Positions 11,464 to 25,613 of a stretch of DNA of 64,000 nucleotides are shown here, piece by piece. How positions within the stretch are numbered: the stretch's first letter is position 1; every line of letters starts with the position of its first letter. Origin of the DNA: Ophiodon elongatus (Eukaryota; Chordata; Actinopteri; Perciformes; Hexagrammidae). The stretch is from contig JACSYO010002166.1 in assembly GCA_016806645.1 (NCBI GenBank), positions 2,818,496 to 2,882,495 on the forward strand, in the 5' to 3' direction. The notes under the pieces were generated by a model that saw only the letters and a program-made list of their open reading frames with translations, was not told the DNA's origin and made no database searches. Made by a program: the position numbers and the translations under genes.

Positions 11464-11800
11464 TGAAATGATAAGATAAGATATCCTTTATTAGTCCCGC
11501 AAGGGGAAATTTGCAGGATTACAGCAGCAAAGTTAAAGTGCACACAGATACATAATAAAAGAAACACAAGTATTATAAATAGCAAATACACATTAAACAG
11601 TAGTAAAAAGACAGACAGTAAATTGAAATGAAATAAACAAATTATGTACAGACAGTACAACTGTTATTGCAGTGTATTTATATTTATATTGCACAGGTTT
11701 TAAGTGTTTTTGTGGTCTACTGGAGCTCAGCTTGTTGTGCAGTCTGACAGCAGAAGGAAGGAAGGACTTGTGGTACCTCTCCTTCACACACCGGGTCAGT
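11464..11800 (-). mobile_element. LINE 3' end, minus strand, with ORF C-terminus
   Basis: On the minus strand, at about 11787-11730, the frame reads RYHKSFLPSAVRLHNKLSS, the typical 'KSFLPSAVRL.N' C-terminus of a teleost non-LTR retrotransposon protein. An AT-rich 3' UTR follows, then 'ttgcgggactaataaagg' with an AATAAA signal and a 'tatcttatctta' tail at 11464-11485. The terminus 'cttgcggg.ttaataaag' is shared with 8914-9089 and 16745-16985, so these are one or closely related families in opposite orientations. The copy is 5'-truncated. Confidence 0.7.
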
Positions 11801-14784
11801 GCTCATTGTTTAACCCTAACCCCCCGACTTCCCCTCCAAAACATTTTTATTGCACTGAATGAAAAGGTTGTATTTACTTATTTATTTGGTCATGAACTAT
11901 GTGCCTGCTAGATAGCCCATAGACAGCAGTGTGTGATTTAGAGTCCTTTGAGCTACTGTGCAAAATAAGTTTGAGCTGGAAATGTCACGTCCTGTTGCTG
12001 ATATTTATCTCCTTATTGCTCCACAGCATAACAGTGTGCATTCCTCGGTTTTCTTTTCATATGTCTAGCAGCTTTAATTTAGCTTTGGATGCTCTTTGGT
12101 GTCCTCCTTGAGTATTTGACAGCAGGCCAATATCATGGAATGGGATAACAAAATAAAGTGTTCATTTGCACCCAGGTGAGAATAGTCACATGGCAACTAT
12201 TCAGCTATTTACACTGGACAAGTTGAATATGCTAATTCATTTAGCAATTGTTAGCTAGCCCAAACTACCTTTGGTGCTAATCTGCCAAAAAGAAAATTTA
12301 ATTGCCCTGCGTTGTCATTTCACACCCTCCGTTACACATAACCTAATTCTGCACGACTGATATTCCTCTGCATCTGTAGCTCCCACAGGCAACATCCTGT
12401 CGATCTTGACCTATGATCAATGCCACTGGTAGAAGAGTCGGAGGCCTTTCAGCACAGTCTATGTTGCTCTGACCACCGCTGCTCCACTCCTTTTAATTCA
12501 GCTGGATTTATCTCACAGGAGGCTGAAGTTCTAGCAGCTTGGATATGTTTGCGCCTCGTCTATGATTGATGTTTTCACATATTTTCTCCCTGTACTTTAC
12601 TTGTTTTACTGTACACACCACGACATCTCAACTTTAATGTGTTTGCATTTCATGAATAGCGAATGTATGCTGAAGAAAAACCAAAGCACTCCTCCAGTTT
12701 CACAGACTCATGAATGTCATAAGTGAAATAAACAAAAAATTCAAGTTTTTCTGTATATGCATAAAATAAGTTAATAACTCATAAAGGCAACAATAAATAT
12801 TACTCCATGTCAATTTTAAATACATTTAGGCATTTTTATACATTCAAAAGTGAATTTCATAATTCATACAACATACTCATAGTAGTTTTATTCTATTTGG
12901 ATAATTACTTTTCCTATTTTATTTTTATTTAATTTTTTTAAATACTGTACTAATCATTTCTTAAAGATAGCGAAGCAGAGGAAAGAGTCACCTGTGAGCC
13001 ACAAGCAAGACATCGGCACACCGGCTTAAACTGCCACCTGATCATCGGCCTAAACAATTTCACCTCTAATGCTACTTCTTTCAAATTTATATTCCAATTG
13101 TTGTTGAAAGTGGATCATGGCTATTGTGTACTTTTCTATCACTGTTTTTCACTGTTGATCATTGAAATATGAATTTATTCCCCTCTGTTTGGTTTTGATT
13201 AAAGTTGAAACTCAAAGTTTATCCTGAAAGGCTGACTTTGTGTTATTAATCAAAAATCTCTTCAGGCAGTTTCTTCTGTAGTTGAATACAATTCTCTTTC
13301 ATTACTTCTTTTTAGGGGGAAATATTTGAACTGTATTTTTGCTGTAACCTTGCTGATATATCCTCGACTCACACAGATAACTGTGGCATTGAAAAAAGTA
13401 TTTTTGCAGATAAGTTTGAATTTATGCTTCGCTTTATGAATGCAAACCCAAACAGTAATGAGTCTCAGCTATTATCATCAGGAAAATGTTCCTTTTACTT
13501 CTATGTATCTCATAATCAGGGCAATTTCATGCAAAACTAACCAGATATGTCACAGTCAAATAGCACCGTGATATTGATTACATATTAAGTAGACCTCACT
13601 ATCATCACTGGGCAAGAGCCATTAGTTTGGTGTCAGTGTGTTGGCTCGCCAACTTCCAAATGCTTCGGTCTGATTGATTAAACTAGCATAGCTAAATGAA
13701 AACAAATGAATCAGCCTATGGAAAAATATTTTACTGTTCTCTGAGGCTTAAACATAATGGTTCTGAAAGTATTTAGCTACGTGCAACATGTAAATTACTC
13801 TCACTTATTTGCTCTCCTGTTGGAAAACTATCACCCCAAACCAATCTGCTAACAAAAAAGTATTATTTTTCCTTATTGTCATAAAGCTCAGACAGACCTC
13901 CAACAACCATTTTTGCCTGTGTAGAACAACATATAAATGGCTGGCCCCTCTCTCCTCAAAGCTAACTTCTATGCAGCAGGAAAGCATTCCTTGAATCATT
14001 TATATGCAAATTGTACATTCGAGGCATTCGAACATTATGTTTATGAGTTGGCACATGAAAACCAGGATGAGCCATGGGCCAAATATGACAAACAACACAC
14101 AAAGAAGCTAGCTTTGATTTGCCAGAATGAACTGGCCTGTAAACAGTTTCTAATGCATTGTTGGTTTTACAATTGGTTTATTGTTGGGGCCATGCAGCCT
14201 CCCAGTTGTGAACATATAAATAATGAGACAGTGATGAAAACATATGGATAACTAGCACTTATTGTTACTCAGATTTATGATATGTGACGACAAGACAAAG
14301 GGTGCTTTAACAAACCAACATTCAGACTGTTTAAATGAAACTCTGGAGTGGTTCATTTGGGCAATAATGAACGCAGTTACCGTACTCTGATGCGGACCTG
14401 AAAAACCAGTCTGAGACCGCTTGTGAGAGGTGGTCTTGGACCAATTCAAAGAGAAACATTGTGCTGTTCGATTGCAGTCAGAACATAATCCGACCCAATT
14501 GCAGGAAGTGAACCAAAATACAGGTTATTACAGGCTGTAAACGACAGGTCAACATGAGGCGTAAAGGACTGTCTGATATTTGCTTGACATCTGGGCCAAA
14601 GAGAAAATACCAAAAATTCTAACTAAATTTCACAAAATAATGATGTTTATAGTCATTTGAGAGAAACTGGAGGAGAAGGGATTCATGCGCATATTAGATC
14701 AGTGTCGAAGTCAAAGTGAAAGAAATTCTGCCCGGCTCCGTCGTACACGCGATAGTTTATAGTGTTCGCATGATAACCTTTTTC
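11801..14784. other. unassigned AT-rich sequence
   Basis: No exon was identified. A 104-codon frame at 13937-14251 has no recognisable domain, no splice context and no similarity I know. Confidence 0.4.
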
Positions 14785-15060
14785 TACTTAGCTCCAAACA
14801 CAAAGTACAGCTGAGGCTGATGGGAAAAGCATTAGTGTCATATGAGTATTTGGAAATAAACCAAAGTATTGGCCAAACTGACATTTTGAACGGATGATGG
14901 CATCTGAGATAAAGTCAGTGGATCACCATAGTCATTAGGATTCATCCTCTGGGGACCATAAATGTCTCTACAAACTTTCCTGGCAATCTATCCAATATTT
15001 GTGGAGATATTTCAGTCCGAACCAAAGTTGTGGACCAATCATCCCCGGAGCCACAATGTT
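14785..15060 (+). repeat. dispersed teleost repeat, family R1 copy 2
   Basis: Blocks in the usual order are 'aacacaaagtacagctgagg', 'ctgatgggaaaagcatta', 'aaaccaaagtattggccaaa', 'catagtcattaggattcatc', 'ggcaatctatccaatatttg' and 'gagatatttcagtc'. This is the most complete R1 copy in the window. It is noncoding. Confidence 0.7.
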
Positions 15061-16744
15061 CATACCCTGAGTCACCTCAAAGCAGAGCGAGGAGCTTGTA
15101 GATACTTACACCGTTGAGACCTACAGCAGTGAAAATAATTCACTGCACATCACATTTTAATGCAGTGGGAAATTGAGGTTGTACATATCATCTACCTACT
15201 CAGCATGTCTCGGCTCTCACGCTGATCTGTGAAATGAATTGTCTGAAAGTGTACGTTTTTCTAATTCTAATCTCAAATTGCTTCATCTGATTGCTTTCTC
15301 AACGTGGAACAGATGCTGAACTGTAGTCATGTGGCACAATCATCTCATTACACATCCAGAGCCCTACACCTCTTTATTAATTTACACAGATTGTTACACA
15401 ACTATGTGTTGCATCAATAGGAGTCCAGATTCTGCTGAGGTGATATTTAAATGATCTGCCTCTGTTGTTCTGACAAACAAGTGTCTATGTGCAAAACAAC
15501 GTTAATAACTCTGTTATGGATCCATGTAGGTTGAGGCAGATACAGTGAAATGAGCCTAAAAAGATAAATATGACCGGCAGAAAAAGCACTGTTCAGATTA
15601 GTACATAGGGAGGTTTTGGGTAAGAAGCAGGCAGAGTCTCATGGATACTGTGTTCAGGTAGTTTTCTGAAGTTCATCGAACAAATGGTTAAATGGTTAAA
15701 CATCAGAGCAGACCAGAGGAGGTCTGTCAATTTACAGCCAGCAGCAGGATTGCAAAGAGGTAATATATGGAACAGCTGATAAGGAGGAGATGCTCCTCTA
15801 GGAAACCTCACTCAAATACTTGGCAATGGAGGATGTCTTGAAATACAGAAATATGGAAGGTTGTAAATCTGCTGACTGGAGTCTGACCAGAGTAAAAAGG
15901 GCAGGAGAAAGAGAGGAATGGAACATGAGGGAGGTTGTAATAGAAAGAATCAAAGAAAGAGTGAATGGATGGTCTTTTGCTTATTGTCATTTGCCTAACT
16001 TCTGGTTCTGCAACTCTGCCTCATACAATTTTTTCACATAGTATCATACGATTACTTAGGGATTACCACATTTTTTATGAATTTGTTTTTGACTACTGGG
16101 GGCAGTTGAACAAGCTGTAAACACTGTCATCAATTTATTAAGTTAGCTTCGTGAACATGTAAGCAAATATTTGCCTCTTTACACACCCAGCAGACATCCA
16201 GCAATAGTGGCATTCATTTGGAACAGAAAACTATAAAATTGCGTGCCGTAAATCCAGAACATGGTAAAACTCTCTGGAGCTGAGGGAACTACCGGGTCCT
16301 TTTCTATGATCCCCAGCTCCTCCAGCCTATGTCGATGTGTCCTTGGGAGAGACACGTAACCCAAAATTGCTCTTGAAGGGTATTAGTTAGTTCTGATGAG
16401 CAGTATATCAGTATATGAATGGGTGAATGACATGTAGTGTAAAAGCAGCAAGTCCATTTACCCGTTTAATATGAGCTCATTGGTTAGTGCAGATTTAACT
16501 AAGTGTTTTGGTTGCCTAAAGCTAGAAACAGGTGGTAAACAAACATAGATTTTTGTGGGGTCAAAATCCTGTGCTTTGTACACCTTCAGTCTTGCCAGAC
16601 ATCCTCCATAAGATTTCACTATAAGTACGTCACACATTGACAAAAAGTGAATTTGTCCCAATATATCTTAACTCAAGGTGTGCTTAGTAGCTTTTTTTCA
16701 ACCACCCAGCCATAGCACCTTCGTTTGTTGTTGGTTGGTTACAT
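15061..16744. other. unassigned sequence
   Basis: A short piece at about 16494-16530 ('taagtgttttggttgcctaa') resembles the core of the repeat family at 40866-41160, 50311-50690 and 52061-52275. Nothing else was recognised. Confidence 0.4.
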
Positions 16745-16954
16745 CTTGCACGACTGTTTTGTTCGTAAATTTAATTTAATTTAAATATATTATTATATTC
16801 TATTTGTTGTATATATTGTGCATTTTTCTTATTTTTCTTCTTATTCTATTCTATTTTTGTATATATTGTTCTTTCTTATGTAAACATTTTTCTTTTCTTA
16901 TGTAAAAATGCTGCTATACCAAAAGAATTTCCTCTTGCGGGATTAATAAAGTAT

Positions 16955-16985
<31 letters not shown>
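16745..16985 (+). mobile_element. LINE 3' UTR with (TATC)n tail
   Basis: The AT-rich UTR ends 'cctcttgcgggattaataaa', including an AATAAA signal, and runs into about seven TATC units (16956-16985). Tetranucleotide tails of this kind are typical of some teleost LINEs. It contains an internal near-duplication of 'ttcttatgtaaa' (about 16872 and 16897) that the nested copy at 8914-9089 lacks. Confidence 0.7.
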
Positions 16986-18623
16986 ATCAAACTTCTCAGT
17001 CAGCAATTCAATTTTTTACAGAAAATGTAAAATTTGTACATAATGTATTTTGTAGGAGACGCGGTTTCCCTTTGTAGTATAACAGAGTTTATATCTGTAA
17101 ATGCAGAGGCTGTTGTCGTGTAAGCATGGTAGGTGTTTAGAAACATAGATCAAGAGGAGATTATTCTAAAGTGAGTGACTCCTGGTGATGATGCTATGGC
17201 TCAAATAATCACCATGTCAACCTTATCAGGCTGGGTAAATGGCACAGTAATGGCAATGAAGGTACTACGCTTTCTCTGCAGCCGAGGACACACTTTGTCA
17301 AGGACACCATTCTGTCAACGTCAATGAGAAAAGTCAGCCTGACCTTCTTGTGCTTTGATGTAAGAATCTAATGCCCAATTCTTCCATACATTACCCTGAA
17401 AGGATCATTCTTAAACAGCTGATTGGACCCTTGTCTTTGACTGTGCTGACACCTCTCAGCAAAGTAATGAATGATTTATTATTTAAAACTTGGTAGATTC
17501 CTCCTTTATAGGGAAAGGCAGCTGAGGTCACCTTGAGTTGAAACCACACGTGCAACATACATGTGCTCTGTATGTTCCAAACCCTCCCATGCTTTCCAAA
17601 AGTACTCTGTTCATTTAATGTATTTATTTTGATATCACTTTAATTAACAAGTTTATTTTCCTGTGACATTGTGGTGTAAGCCTTTTCACCCTAACTCTCT
17701 GCAAGAAAGCGAAAAAGCTTTTTTTATTACAGTTTAAGAAACTGCGATAACTTTGCTGATTTGCTGTGGAAGGAAACCCGGAAACTGTGTCTTGTAAACA
17801 TCTACTGTCTATCTGCAAAGCCCCTAATTCAACTTTTATTCAACAATTTGATGTGAACGATCTACAACAAACAATCATCTACATATTGATATCGAACTAA
17901 GGTGGGACACAGACGAGAAGGAGGACCGACTCATTATCGCTTGTCACTCTCTTCTATTTCTGGCGATAAGGTGAAGAGGTCAAATCCAGCAGAGTGAGTT
18001 AAGATGCAGCAGCATCCAGACGGCCATAAATCAAATTGTGGTTTCATCCTCATCTGTTTTTGAAAACTTGCCGCAGAAATGACAGAGACAAGCAGGGGAG
18101 GTAGTAGGTAAACATCATACACTGTAGGGAAACAAAGTATGATGATTGTTTGTGTGTCAATGCGCTGATAGGCCTGAAGGGGAGGTACGTGTAACAGCTG
18201 TATCACAATTGTTACATCCCCTTAAAAAAAACTGTGAAAAAAAGCCTGAAGGGTAATATGATGTGTTATTACCAAGCTGTCGCTTCCCCAGTGTTGGCCT
18301 GTCCCTCATAGCAGGAGGAAAAATGTGTCTGATGTTTTTCAGGCTGAAAGTAATGACAGACAATTAAGTCTTGCTGCGAGGTGAAATAAATGAAAAATGT
18401 AGATGTCTACCGTACAGAGCAGAATCACATGGGTGGATTAATGAACAGACCAGACACAGGCCCACGTAGGGCCTAAGGGGTCGCGAGTGCCCTGAGCCTG
18501 TTTACAGTGACTTACAGTTTGTTGTTAGAAAGTCAATCAAAGACCATAGAGAGAGAGAAAAAAAAAAAGAAAGAAAGACAACAAACATAAAAAGATGCAA
18601 AACCACGGAGAGATGCAAAATGC
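16986..18623. other. unassigned sequence
   Basis: No exon was found. At 18590-18620 'agatgcaaaa' occurs twice in tandem-like arrangement beside a purine-rich stretch (18549-18578). Confidence 0.4.
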
Positions 18624-18870
18624 CATTTCAATCAGGAGAGACCAGTCAAATAAAGAAAGGATAATTGTTGTTGTTGTTAACAGAGGATATATGATGATAA
18701 AGTCTCGACAGAGTCTTTGGCGCTTGGACTCTACAGGGAGATTTGTAATTGAGGTCCGTCTGCCCCGATCAGCAACAAGATAAATCCCCCCGTAGTGGAG
18801 TCCAGACCTGGTGGTGGTGGTGAGGCTGATAGAAGGATGAGTATGGTCTTCCAACTGAACTTCATTTGTA
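18624..18870 (+). repeat. dispersed repeat, family R2 copy A
   Basis: It shares four ordered blocks with 28809-29180: 'catttcaatcaggagaga', 'agtctttggcg.ttggact', 'aatcccccc..agtccaga' and 'ctggtggtggtggt'. The spacing differs, so the two copies have diverged by indels. It is noncoding and the family is unnamed here. Confidence 0.65.
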
Positions 18871-21800
18871 GTCTTTTTTTGTCTGGGTCTTGCTCTTATG
18901 TAGGAAGGGGCCAATTGTCTCATGATGCACCAATGCTGAAATGGTACCGCAAAGGAACCAGAAAAGAACATTTAAACTGCCTGTAGTTTCGAAGTTTAGT
19001 TTAGTTTAGTGGACTTTTTAAACGTGTTGCTCAACCTTTCCATCCCTGGTCTTTCTCTAGACATCAAATGACAATTTTGGGTTTGACAGTTGGAGCTGGA
19101 GGGAGTTTCCATTTGACTTCCTTGATTTCCATATTCCCTGGCAAGTTCTCAGCATTCTCACTTTTACACATAGTCAGAATTTAAATGTCTCTGCAGGGCT
19201 GACCCCCTTTTTTTGGCGGGCTTGTCCCACTAATAGAGTGTTACTTCTGGGACAGCCCTGGGACCTTGCTTTTGTTCTGAATCAAAATCTTTCCTGTCCT
19301 TATCTTTCTACTCCCCCACAAAACACCTACACATCACACAAGAGAATAAGAGAAAGAAGAGGAAGGAGGTGGTGGCGGCTTTGTATTCCTGAATGACTTG
19401 TTGATAAAATAGAAAACCGCTTCTTGTGGCAGACGCATTGAGTAAAAAAGAGCCCATCTTTTCTTGACAGTGTCAGAGAGCCTTTAATTCATAGAAAGGT
19501 GGGGAGCCAGGAAGAGAGAAAATCATTGTCAGGAACAAAGCAGCATCCCTATAATAATGAAAAAGAATGGATGAAGAGGCAGCTCTACTATATATGATGG
19601 GTGCACTGAAAAGAGGCTCTCCTGTCTTTTTTTTACACACACACACATTATCATTACATTTTTGTTCTCCAGTCAGACTGTAATTAGATGACAGGTACAG
19701 TAAACATATGGTTTAGTGTCTTTCTCTGACAGCAGCAGGTCATATTAGATGTGAACTCTCATCCTGTAGCAAAATGATTTCCTCTCAATGGATCGATGAT
19801 GATTTTCATCCGATTCAGGCAGTTTAACTGTCCGTCCATCGGTCTGTCTCTCTTCAGGCCCTTGTTCTGAATCTTATTCCGGCTAAATGCTAACAGGCAG
19901 TTGCAGATTAAGAAAAAAAATTGTATTGGAACAATACTCCATAATCGACTCTAGCTGTATGCCGCCGGCGGGGTGGCACCCCTATTTTACAGACAAGTGG
20001 AGCAAGTCGCAGGGCTGTGTCAGCACGATTTAACTGCTTCAAGGTAAAGACCCGCCACCAGAAACAGAAATAGAGGTGCCATATGGAGAGATATGCCATG
20101 CAAATGTGTTTCCTTGGGTGCAGTGAGAATCCCGAAGGCGTAGAAAAGGAAGATTTTTCCTGAGGAAGGTGAAACATTTCAATGGAAATACATTCTCTAC
20201 TTTTTTTTCCAGTGTCATCCATCAGTATTTTAAATTTATTATTTTAATGTAATTACAAACCATCATCCTTTTAGTTGCACTGAATACAAATACTTACATA
20301 CTTAGATAACTTATAGGGATGAGTGTTGCCTGGATGGAACATGTACCTTTGTTGCGGATATAATTACATCAGTAATAATTATATCCTTGTCTGCCATGAT
20401 GGGAGAAGCTCCAGTCCTCTGTGACTTTGAACAATTTTAGCACTTCAGAAAATCAATGAATGGATGGATATTCTCACCTTGTATTTTCTTTTCTAACACC
20501 TACATGTATACTTTAGCTCATGCATGTTCTGTTCTAGTGTTCTGACCGGAGCAGGTATCATTGGTATTGATATCAATATAGATACATGGATCTTCTAGAG
20601 AACTTCAGAAAACAATCTGAAGTTCAAGTTCTCAGCATACATACAGTATGCGTGCATAGTAGGACAGTCCATCTACAGGTGTGATCTGTTTGGTAGAATC
20701 CATCTGACTTGATGAGAGAACTTTATTCTCCCATGGGTCTATGTCACTGAACACATCGTAGAAGTTAACAAACAAGGTAAGATGAGACAAAGAAAGTCTG
20801 ACACGCTAGTCTTTGTGAGACGTCGTGAGACATCCCAGATGCTGTGTTGGTTGTCTTCCACCATGACACACTACACGGGATAAAACAACCAAATGTCTTG
20901 CACAACACACATTTTTGTTTTCAAGGCAGCATGTCTGTTCAGGAGATATTTGTTTTATTTTGTATTTTGAGTTGCGTCCCCAAAGCAATACATCAAATTT
21001 CCATTTCAGGTAACAAACTCAAACCTTCAGGATTAGCACACAAGTGATGATGTTGATGCTGGATGTTCCCTTCAGATGAAGAGGAACATACTCACCACAA
21101 GACCTCCTCATGAGACTCCACTTTCAATGCATCTGAGCCAAGTCGGAAACGTGGAGGAGATTTAAGCTGATTGCTACAAGAAAAAAGCTTTTACATCCTT
21201 CTGTTTCAGTAGGAATGTGTGGAGCATTTTCTAAGAGCAGTGGAGTCCAAATCAAATTGTAGGAGGATATTTGCATCAAGGACAGGCCTGAAATAGATTA
21301 CTGCACGCTCCTGCCAGGACAAATCATGGGAGGAAAAACAAAAGGCTATAAGCTTTAGATTTATCACATACTAAAACCATGTCTGTCTACTACAAACTGA
21401 TGTCTGTCTACTACAAAATATGTACCTGTGCATGCATGCATTAATGAATGTAAGTGTGTTGTCAGTGCATGTGTTAAGGCGTTTGTTTTTCCCTGGCCAT
21501 CCAACATATTTATGCAGTTCCCCTCTTCTTGGCAGCGCTTCTCCTCAAATGCTATTAACTCCCTCTGAGCGCAGCTATTCATCATTTGTAAGATTTCCAC
21601 AGGGTGTTTTCTTTTTACTTTTTAATCAAGGGTTGGATCCCATGCTGAGAAGCGTATTCAGCTGTGAAACAAGGCCCCGTCGTCCCCGGCTAACAATACA
21701 CATCCTTAACAGAATGAGCTGCCCGCTGACAAATGAGCTCAGCTCGAACACCAACAGGACAGGCCGCTGAAAAATGAACATGGGTAGAAATGAGAGGGAA

Positions 21801-22189
21801 AACCATGCTTGATAGACAAACACCACCAGCATCCAAAAAGACTAGCTTAATCATTTACAAAACACCAGTCCTTTCATATACCACTGTTTGTTTGTACTTG
21901 TGTTGTAGCAAAGTATCAGGGTTTGGTAAATGAATGTAGAGTGTTGTAATTAGGGCTGTAATTAATGAAAAGTAGGACAATAATGAAATATGCTGATCAC
22001 CATTACCCATAGTCCTTGGTAACGTCTTATAAATGACTTTTCTTGGCCGTCCAAGGGTCCAAAACCTAAAGGTATTACATGTACAATAATAGAAAAAACA
22101 GAGAAAAGCAGCAATTTAATTTAGAAGTGGAAATCAGCAAAAGTCTGGCATTTCAAGACACGTTAGCAACATGGCTCTGGGGATAGTGA
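18871..22189. other. unassigned sequence
   Basis: No exon was recognised. A small CpG-containing patch lies at about 19960-19980 ('gccgccggcggggtggcacc'). The remainder is AT-rich. Confidence 0.4.
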
Positions 22190-22430
22190 TGGTAGCCTAT
22201 CGGTTGAACACTTGGTCCAGCCCAAAAGATCTTGACAAATACCGTATTGGATGGATTGGCATGAAATTTGGTACAGAAATTCATGGCGCACACACAATGT
22301 ACCCTAATGACTAATGAGATCCCCTGACTTTTCCACTAGCACAACCATCAAAATCTTTTACCATTTGACGATACTTTGGGCTTATGCTAATTAGCATGAC
22401 CGGCAATGTTGATATGCTAACAAGCTAAAC
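22190..22430 (-). repeat. dispersed teleost repeat, family R1 copy 3, reverse
   Basis: Read on the minus strand it contains 'atgctaattagcataagccc'-like sequence, the R1 'ggggatctcattag' block, and 'accaaatttcatgccaatcc' (complement of about 22255-22275). It is in the opposite orientation to the copies at 4738, 14785 and 60585. Confidence 0.6.
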
Positions 22431-25330
22431 TGAAATACTGAATTTAATGAGTAGATATACATGAACAGTAATAAACCTATTGATTTCTCATGTAATAACT
22501 GAAATCACATGAACTCAATTTATTGGCATCACAGCCTTAGGAATTATTTGCAAAATATTTGTGATCTTTTTTTTATTCTGACCCTACACTATAGCTTTAT
22601 CTCACAAAGACTACTAAAGATGCAAAAACAAATTTTGGACCTCAGTTTTTATTCAACACATTGGATTTCTTTAGAATAAGCATTACAGTCTCACAGAGCA
22701 GCTAGCATGGTAATCAACTATTATTCTTGTTTCTTCATAATTTACAATTAATCAATTTAAATTGTTGACAATTAATTTATATTAATCTAATAATTAACAA
22801 ATAGTTTTTACACTCATGTGAACAGTCCACAAATTGCTGTGGAACCTTAATTCAGTGTTAGCCTCAACCTGATAAATACATGTCTGTTATATGTGTGCAG
22901 CAATTGCATGCATTTATAGACTATTGTGTTTAAAAGTGTATTTCACGTTCTCATTACTGCTGCATTTATTTGATTTAAATAGAAGAAGGAAAATCAATAA
23001 GGAAATGGAGTAAACCAGTACAGTTTAACACAGTTTGTCCTTATGATTATTCAGTTATGTCAATAGAGTCTTGAGATATTTGGTACATAACAAGCTTTTT
23101 GTATTTCATTCTATCCATGACTATACGTGAAATGTTGGCAGTGTCTCATATAACCCACCAATAAATGGCGGGTCATTGGTTTAATCCTCCCATCAGCCAG
23201 ATCAATCCCTTTTAGATATGTACCCATTTTTTCTAGTGTCAAAAGGCATAATATTGTAATGGTGTTGCTTAATCCTGCATTTCCCTGGTGAAATGTGTAG
23301 ATATATAGCTTTTGATCTAGCACTATAAGAAACTATAAATCCCAAAGTCCTTTGGCTTTGAAAAATATTACTTCAAGTAATCATGAAAAAATCCAAGATA
23401 GTCAGAGGAGTCGTCTGAACTTGAGTCTGACAAATGAAGTCCAGGTCTCCAGTGGGTATCCGTAATATTTTGTGGCAGGTTTATCATGCAAGACAGAAGA
23501 TCTTAACTGTTGTAAGACAGCGAGACAGATTTACTGAATGAGTACATCTCAATGTGTCACCAAGCTTTGTGGGCCGTGAGCAGAGCAATCAGCAGTGGCT
23601 GGGAATTTATGACACTTGAGAGAAGAAGAAGAAATGAAGGTCTCCACCGTTGCTCACTTTATACATTTTTATTTACAAATAGTTTTGCAGATTGAGGATT
23701 TGATATGAAACATATGATCAGCTCTTCTCTTCCACCAGCTACAATGTTAAAATGCTGTTCAGTCAGAATAGTCCATGTATTACTATAATTAAAAAATAAC
23801 TAATAATTCTGCGTTGAGTGTATGTTTACTTAAGGAATTGCACTTTGCTAATAATACTTCTGTACTTATCCTTAATGCAGTACTTTTACTTGTAATGGAG
23901 CTGTTTCCAATCCAGCAGACGGATCAACATTATCATTCATTTGAGTCTCAGTCTTAGTTTCTGGGCACCTGACCAATATAAATGCTATATTTACTATAAT
24001 ATTGGTCTCCTGATGGCAATATCTGACTGTGGAGAGGATAAATACTCCTCTATGTTCACCAGCTAGTTGCTTACATTTTTTTTATTCAAAATTGCTAAAG
24101 TTATAGTAAATTATTTCGTAGACCATCACTACGGGCAAACCCTTTAACAAACCAGTTTACATCCTGTGTAAGTTCATTGTCAATAAAAAAGATAAGTAAA
24201 TGATTTGAATATTTCTCCCACCACTGGCCACTAAGGACAAAAACAGATGAATCATTAAAACAGTGATAAGTGACTCTAAGCTTGAGAATATTCAAAATTC
24301 ACTTATTGTTATACATCTCTGAAAACTGGAATGATAGAACAAAAAGTGTTGTAATATGGATAGGTTGCAGCTGCAGTAAAAGCTGTGCTCCAAAGGTATT
24401 CTATCTTTTTCATATTTTCTGCACCTCATGCTTTTTTCCACTTCGCTTCATGAAATATTTATTAACTTTGAAACAACAAGCAAACTTGATATAAGCACAT
24501 TCCAAATAGCAAAGTTAAGGGATGAGATTAAGTGCTGTGTACTGTATATATGGTACAGGATGTCGGCATGCAACATTTAGCAGTTTATAAAGCATTAAAT
24601 TGAAAAATCATTTAAGTAGTTGAAGTTGGAACTGTATCGTGTAGCGTCAACCCAAGGCCACAAATTCCACTGTATGATTCAACTACATTACAGCTGTATT
24701 GATGTAAAAACTCACATCTGCATAACTAGCTGTACTCCATACTCCAGTCAGATATCTGCTTTGTGCAGTAATGGACAGACTGCACCTGCGTAAGATCCAG
24801 TCAATAACATCTTAAGCCAATAATATAAGCCCTGCTGGTCCATTTCCTGTCTGAGTTATGTTTTATTTAACAACCAAAAGCATAGTGAAGCCTCCTACTG
24901 TGTAGATGAAAACATGCGTGCCCTCAGGAAACCAAAAACTACCACTAGAATGAGGCTTTGACTCAAAAGCAATGTTTTGGTTGGACACAGACCCTGTGAA
25001 TTATATAATCCTGGTCATGTTACAATAATATTTTCAAACAAGAGTGCTACTATTATCCCTTGCAGTGGCAAGCAGGATGTTGCAACCATTTATGCTTTAC
25101 TTGAAGCCTTTCTTTCTACTATCCACCCAATTTTAATCCTATTTGTGTGTTTATATTCCTCTTCACCACAAATACACTGATATATATTTTGGTACCAAAT
25201 CATAATTTCAATTTTTGTTTTTAATTAGTTGATCTACTCCATGATCTTTTCATTGACCCCCAGACCAATGCAGTAGTACTCTCCGGGCAACCCTGTGTTC
25301 TGGAAATAACGTTTATATAATTATATGTAA
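22431..25330. other. unassigned AT-rich sequence
   Basis: It includes an especially AT-rich palindromic patch at about 22740-22800. No exon or RNA gene was recognised. Confidence 0.45.
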
Positions 25331-25613
25331 TGGTTGTGGCAAAGAACACACAAAGCCAAAAGATTGCCAGTAAAACTTCTTTAATTCCTAAAACAGGCTG
25401 GCAGAAGAACAACGCTGGACCGCAAGGGCAGATGCAAACTAGATGACCTAGCAGAGACTGAATGGAAATATATATATTTATATATATATGCTGCTCGACT
25501 AATTGGGGGAAATGAGAATCAGGTGAGTGAGTGGGCGGTGAAGGTCTGGTGGTGGATATAGCAGGGAAGAGGTTACTGCAGGGCAAGAGGTTGTGGCTGG
25601 ATCCGGAATGACA
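25331..25613 (-). mobile_element. LTR-like fragment, minus strand
   Basis: On the minus strand it begins TGTCATTCCGGATCCAGCC and passes through 'cctgattctcatttccccca', text typical of teleost LTR leaders. An ATTAAA variant polyadenylation signal lies near 25378. It carries an AT dinucleotide expansion (25469-25488). Termini are approximate and no target duplication was seen. Confidence 0.5.

Noticed and set aside
13937..14251. 104-codon ATG-initiated frame
   Set aside because: No recognisable domain and no exon signals; this length is expected by chance in 64 kb.
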